Below are positions 63,542 through 64,000 of a DNA stretch of 64,000 nucleotides, piece after piece; position 1 is the first letter of the stretch, and every line of letters begins with the position of its first letter. This DNA comes from Planctomycetota bacterium (lineage in GTDB: Bacteria > Planctomycetota > Phycisphaerae > Phycisphaerales > SM1A02). Below the pieces are notes generated by a model. That model worked only from the letters and a program-made list of their open reading frames with translations, did no database searches and was not told the origin of the DNA. A program made the translations under genes and the position numbers. The stretch is from positions 35,872-99,871 of the forward strand of contig JAIOPG010000001.1 of the NCBI GenBank assembly GCA_021414025.1. The letters run 5' to 3'.

Positions 63542-64000
<459 letters not shown>

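Overview
The window is a GC-rich, densely packed bacterial chromosome segment. It most likely comes from the Planctomycetota, probably a Phycisphaerae-like lineage. The evidence is a planctomycete-type cytochrome c domain fused to a DUF2231 membrane domain (51040-52167), a pair of CPxCG zinc-ribbon membrane proteins, a helix-turn-helix protein with acidic repeats and a membrane anchor, a TraR/DksA-like protein that has lost its zinc site, frequent GTG/TTG starts, and Gram-negative envelope genes (LPS-type glycosyltransferase and kinase, lspA, a porin-like barrel). The lineage is an inference from gene content; there is no rRNA in the window.

Layout. 0-2 kb: end of a fatty-acid synthesis cluster (fabG end, acpP, fabF), followed by a GH15 glucoamylase-like enzyme. 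4-14 kb: housekeeping genes (PIN-PhoH ATPase, Bax1-like membrane protein, Nif3-like protein, ROK sugar kinase, gatCA, mutY), the HTH/acidic-repeat/membrane protein and psd. 14-21.6 kb: a minus-strand run msrBA - M28 peptidase - DUF1573 - metallophosphoesterase - tsaB - receiver/GAF-like protein. 21.7-25.8 kb: an FG-GAP propeller lipoprotein, tRNA-Ser(GGA) and tRNA-Pro(GGG) with a good terminator, an exported protein and an SplB-like radical SAM protein.

25.8-35.4 kb: a complete high-affinity K+ uptake operon, (36-aa ORF)-kdpF-A-B-C-D-E, with translational overlaps at most junctions. It is divergent from a porin-like gene across a 266-bp region that carries a candidate KdpE direct repeat. 35.4-45.5 kb: zinc-ribbon membrane proteins, truB convergent with lspA, a minus-strand run LPS-type kinase - GT9 - accA - DksA-like - lspA, then proC and an ABC-2 exporter with a lipoprotein. 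45.6-50.2 kb: a UbiD-family (menaquinone-type) decarboxylase followed by a solitary nuoC, an HD-GYP protein and tRNA-Arg(TCT). 50.3-53.7 kb: a TSUP permease, the DUF2231-cytochrome c fusion and dinB. 53.7-57.4 kb: a degenerate HEPN-like protein and a set of ion-export genes (two fluoride channels, chrA, a CDF transporter). 57.5-64 kb: tandem UspA, a DevBCA-like exporter, a second K+ transporter (kup), and the 3' end of ahcY.

Themes: potassium homeostasis by two systems (Kdp and Kup), ion resistance, envelope biogenesis and repair, and respiratory-quinone functions. There is no CRISPR array, transposase, integrase or prophage. No clear new multi-gene defence or metabolic system was found. The most novel-looking items are the membrane-anchored HTH acidic-repeat protein, the 36-aa microprotein that starts the kdp operon, the H-to-Q HEPN-like protein overlapping dinB, and the zinc-less DksA relative.
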